Shown: positions 33,616-34,651 of the stretch, piece after piece
Numbering within the stretch: the stretch's first letter is position 1
Layout: each line of letters starts with the position of its first letter
NCBI GenBank assembly: GCA_965120415.1
Contig: CBCPNA010000073.1
Location: forward strand, 1-34,651
DNA length: 34,651 bases
Reading direction: 5' to 3'
Source of the DNA: CBCPNA01 sp965120415
GTDB lineage: Bacteria > Bacillota > Clostridia > Lachnospirales > CAG-274
The notes under the pieces: generated by a model
What the model was told of the DNA's origin: nothing
Database searches by the model: none
Seen by the model: the letters and a program-made list of their open reading frames with translations, nothing else
Program-made: the position numbers and the translations under genes

Positions 33616-33644
33616 ATTTTATCAATACATTAGACAAATGTCAA
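33616..33644 (-). promoter_or_regulatory. Promoter of the Rrf2 remnant, possibly now driving lepA
   Basis: Minus strand TTGACA (33639-33644), 17-nt spacer, TAAAAT (33616-33621). Predicted start near 33609. No terminator separates it from lepA, so it may supply lepA-hemW-rluB transcripts with a leader of about 390 nt through the pseudogene. Confidence 0.7.
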
Positions 33645-33735
33645 GCATTTAAGAATTATAAAGATTTAACATTGCATAACTATATTTTTAACTCATATTT
33701 ACTTTTATAATCTTATAATTTTTGAAATTTTGTAC

Positions 33736-33764
33736 TTGACATTTTTAATATTTTGATATAATAT
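33736..33764 (+). promoter_or_regulatory. Promoter of the tRNA pair
   Basis: TTGACA (33736-33741) followed by overlapping -10 candidates: TATAAT (33757-33762, 15-nt spacer) and TAATAT (33759-33764, 17-nt spacer). It ends about 16 nt before the first tRNA. Confidence 0.75.
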
Positions 33765-33780
33765 ATTTGTTGTTGGATAT

Positions 33781-33853
33781 GGGAGCATAGCTCAGCTGGG
33801 AGAGCATCTGCCTTACAAGCAGGGGGGCATAGGTTCGAGCCCTATTGTTCCCA
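33781..33853 (+). tRNA. tRNA-Val (anticodon TAC)
   Basis: Cloverleaf of 73 nt: acceptor GGGAGCA / TGTTCCC, D arm GCTCAGCTGGGAGAGC, anticodon arm TCTGC-CTTACAA-GCAGG with anticodon TAC, T arm with GGTTCGAGCC. The 3' CCA is not encoded. Confidence 0.95.
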
Positions 33854-33856
33854 TAT

Positions 33857-33930
33857 GGCGGAATAGCTCAGTTGGCTAGAGCGCACGGTTCATACCCGTG
33901 GTGTCGTGGGTTCAAATCCCGCTTCCGCTA
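33857..33930 (+). tRNA. tRNA-Met (anticodon CAT), elongator type
   Basis: 74 nt: acceptor GGCGGAA / TTCCGCT, D arm GCTCAGTTGGCTAGAGC, anticodon arm CACGG-TTCATAC-CCGTG, T arm GTGGG-TTCAAAT-CCCGC. It resembles Bacillus elongator tRNA-Met and lacks the GGG/CCC anticodon stem of initiators; an Ile2 (modified CAT) role is less likely. The 3' CCA is not encoded. Only 3 nt after tRNA-Val. Confidence 0.93.
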
Positions 33931-33945
33931 TTACTATTATATATT

Positions 33946-33973
33946 GCCTAATACAATAGTTTTAGGCTTTTTG
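33946..33973 (+). terminator. Terminator of the tRNA pair
   Basis: GCCTAA (33946-33951) and TTAGGC (33962-33967) form a 6-bp stem followed by TTTTT and TTG, 15 nt after tRNA-Met. Confidence 0.75.
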
Positions 33974-34544
33974 TTGTTTATTTATATTTTAGCAATATTT
34001 TTATTACTTCTGTTTTATTTCCCCATTTTCATTATTATGATTATATATTAAAACTACATTTATAAGCTATGTTGAATGCTTTTTAGGTAATTTTTATAAT
34101 ATTATATAAACATAAGTAGCTTTTATAGCATATTTGTTCCAGCCTAACTTTTTATGCCTTCATTTATCTGTTTTATACCTAAATTATACCTAAATTCTTG
34201 CAATCACCATCATTGTGCCTTGCTGTGAAACACTAGATTTCAATTTTTTCAATATATAAAAATATGTTCTTTAATTTTATAAAAACTAATCTCTTTCCAA
34301 AAGATGTTATTTCCTTAAAATGGTATTGTAAAATACTTCTCTCATACAAATAATTTACTATTTATTATGATTTAATAGCATTGTAGTACTTTTATTTATT
34401 CCTACGCCTAAATACTAAAAATTTTTCTCAAACATTACTATATTATCTTTTAAATAGAAATTATTTCTATACTTCTCTATATTATAATACTATAAAACAC
34501 TATAATTTTTTGTAATATTTTTATTCATTTACATTTTCAATATA
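33974..34544. other. Gene-poor AT-rich region with no recognised gene
   Basis: No frame here has a convincing start, RBS and coding character. The minus strand holds one short open stretch (about 34240-34365, 42 codons between stops, ending IEKIEI) and a neighbouring one ending GTMMVIARI that could be remnants of a gene, but I recognise neither. A direct repeat of TATACCTAAAT occurs at about 34173-34195. Confidence 0.5.
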
Positions 34545-34567
34545 CAAAAAAGACGCCAAAAAGCGCC
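34545..34567 (-). terminator. Probable terminator of a minus-strand gene beyond the window end
   Basis: Minus strand GGCGC-TTTTTG-GCGTC (one G-U pair) followed by TTTTTTG. The 84 bases from 34568 to the window end contain an open minus frame that enters from the edge and stops near 34580, which might be the end of that gene, but the translation is too AT-biased to judge. Confidence 0.5.
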
Positions 34568-34651
34568 CATTATATAATTAAAAATTAAACCTAAAAACCA
34601 TTTTAATAATAAATATGTAAAAACACTTTTTATAATAACATATTTTTATAA

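Noticed and set aside
33845..34051. Plus-strand open frame of 68 codons
   Set aside because: It runs through the tRNA-Met gene and its terminator and has no family resemblance.
34580..34651. Open minus-strand frame entering from the window edge
   Set aside because: About 24 codons of strongly AT-biased sequence; cannot be told from chance without the sequence beyond the edge.

Overview
The window is very AT-rich, coding-dense DNA of a low-GC Firmicute, most likely an anaerobic Clostridium-class organism close to Lachnospirales. The hints are FeoA/FeoB with a tiny Cys-rich partner, a fused large PurL, an archaeal-type PurO beside a stand-alone AICAR formyltransferase, formate-THF ligase, an oxygen-sensitive-type Cys-rich PurF and tRNA genes without encoded CCA. 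The lineage call is inference from gene content only.

Layout. 1-1130: a membrane-anchored, catalytically degenerate LytM/M23 protein (minus) with its own promoter and terminator. 1131-3815: an iron-uptake operon feoA-feoB-small Cys-rich protein (plus) with a promoter, a palindromic operator candidate and a shared terminator; feoB carries a one-base frameshift as sequenced. 3818-9601: a minus operon of CDF metal exporter, FtsK/SpoIIIE translocase with a long repetitive linker, and a lipoprotein. 9703-11233: pdxS-pdxT (PLP synthase, plus). 11320-14811: a sugar-catabolism pair, GH2 beta-glycosidase and PfkB/KdgK-type kinase (minus). 14847-29522: an eleven-gene purine operon on the minus strand, in transcription order purE-purC-purF-purM-purN-purO-purB-AICARFT-purD-purL-fhs. 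29546-33215: lepA-hemW-rluB (minus). 33216-34651: a decayed Rrf2 regulator, two tRNAs (Val, Met) and a gene-poor end.

How the parts work together. The purine operon supplies every de novo step from PRPP to IMP except PurK. It is preceded by a strong promoter, a ZTP (pfl) riboswitch and an overlapping intrinsic terminator. The riboswitch ligand ZMP/ZTP is the substrate (or its triphosphate) of the AICAR formyltransferase encoded in the operon, and builds up when 10-formyl-THF is short; the last gene, fhs, makes 10-formyl-THF. The locus is therefore a self-contained one-carbon/purine feedback loop.

Unannotated remains found by reading the gaps: a degraded 3' end of a second fhs copy just downstream of the intact fhs, a multiply broken but recognisable Rrf2-family regulator upstream of lepA that still has its promoter, and a 43-44 bp promoter-like repeat present twice. 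No CRISPR array, insertion sequence, phage gene or clearly novel defence system was seen.
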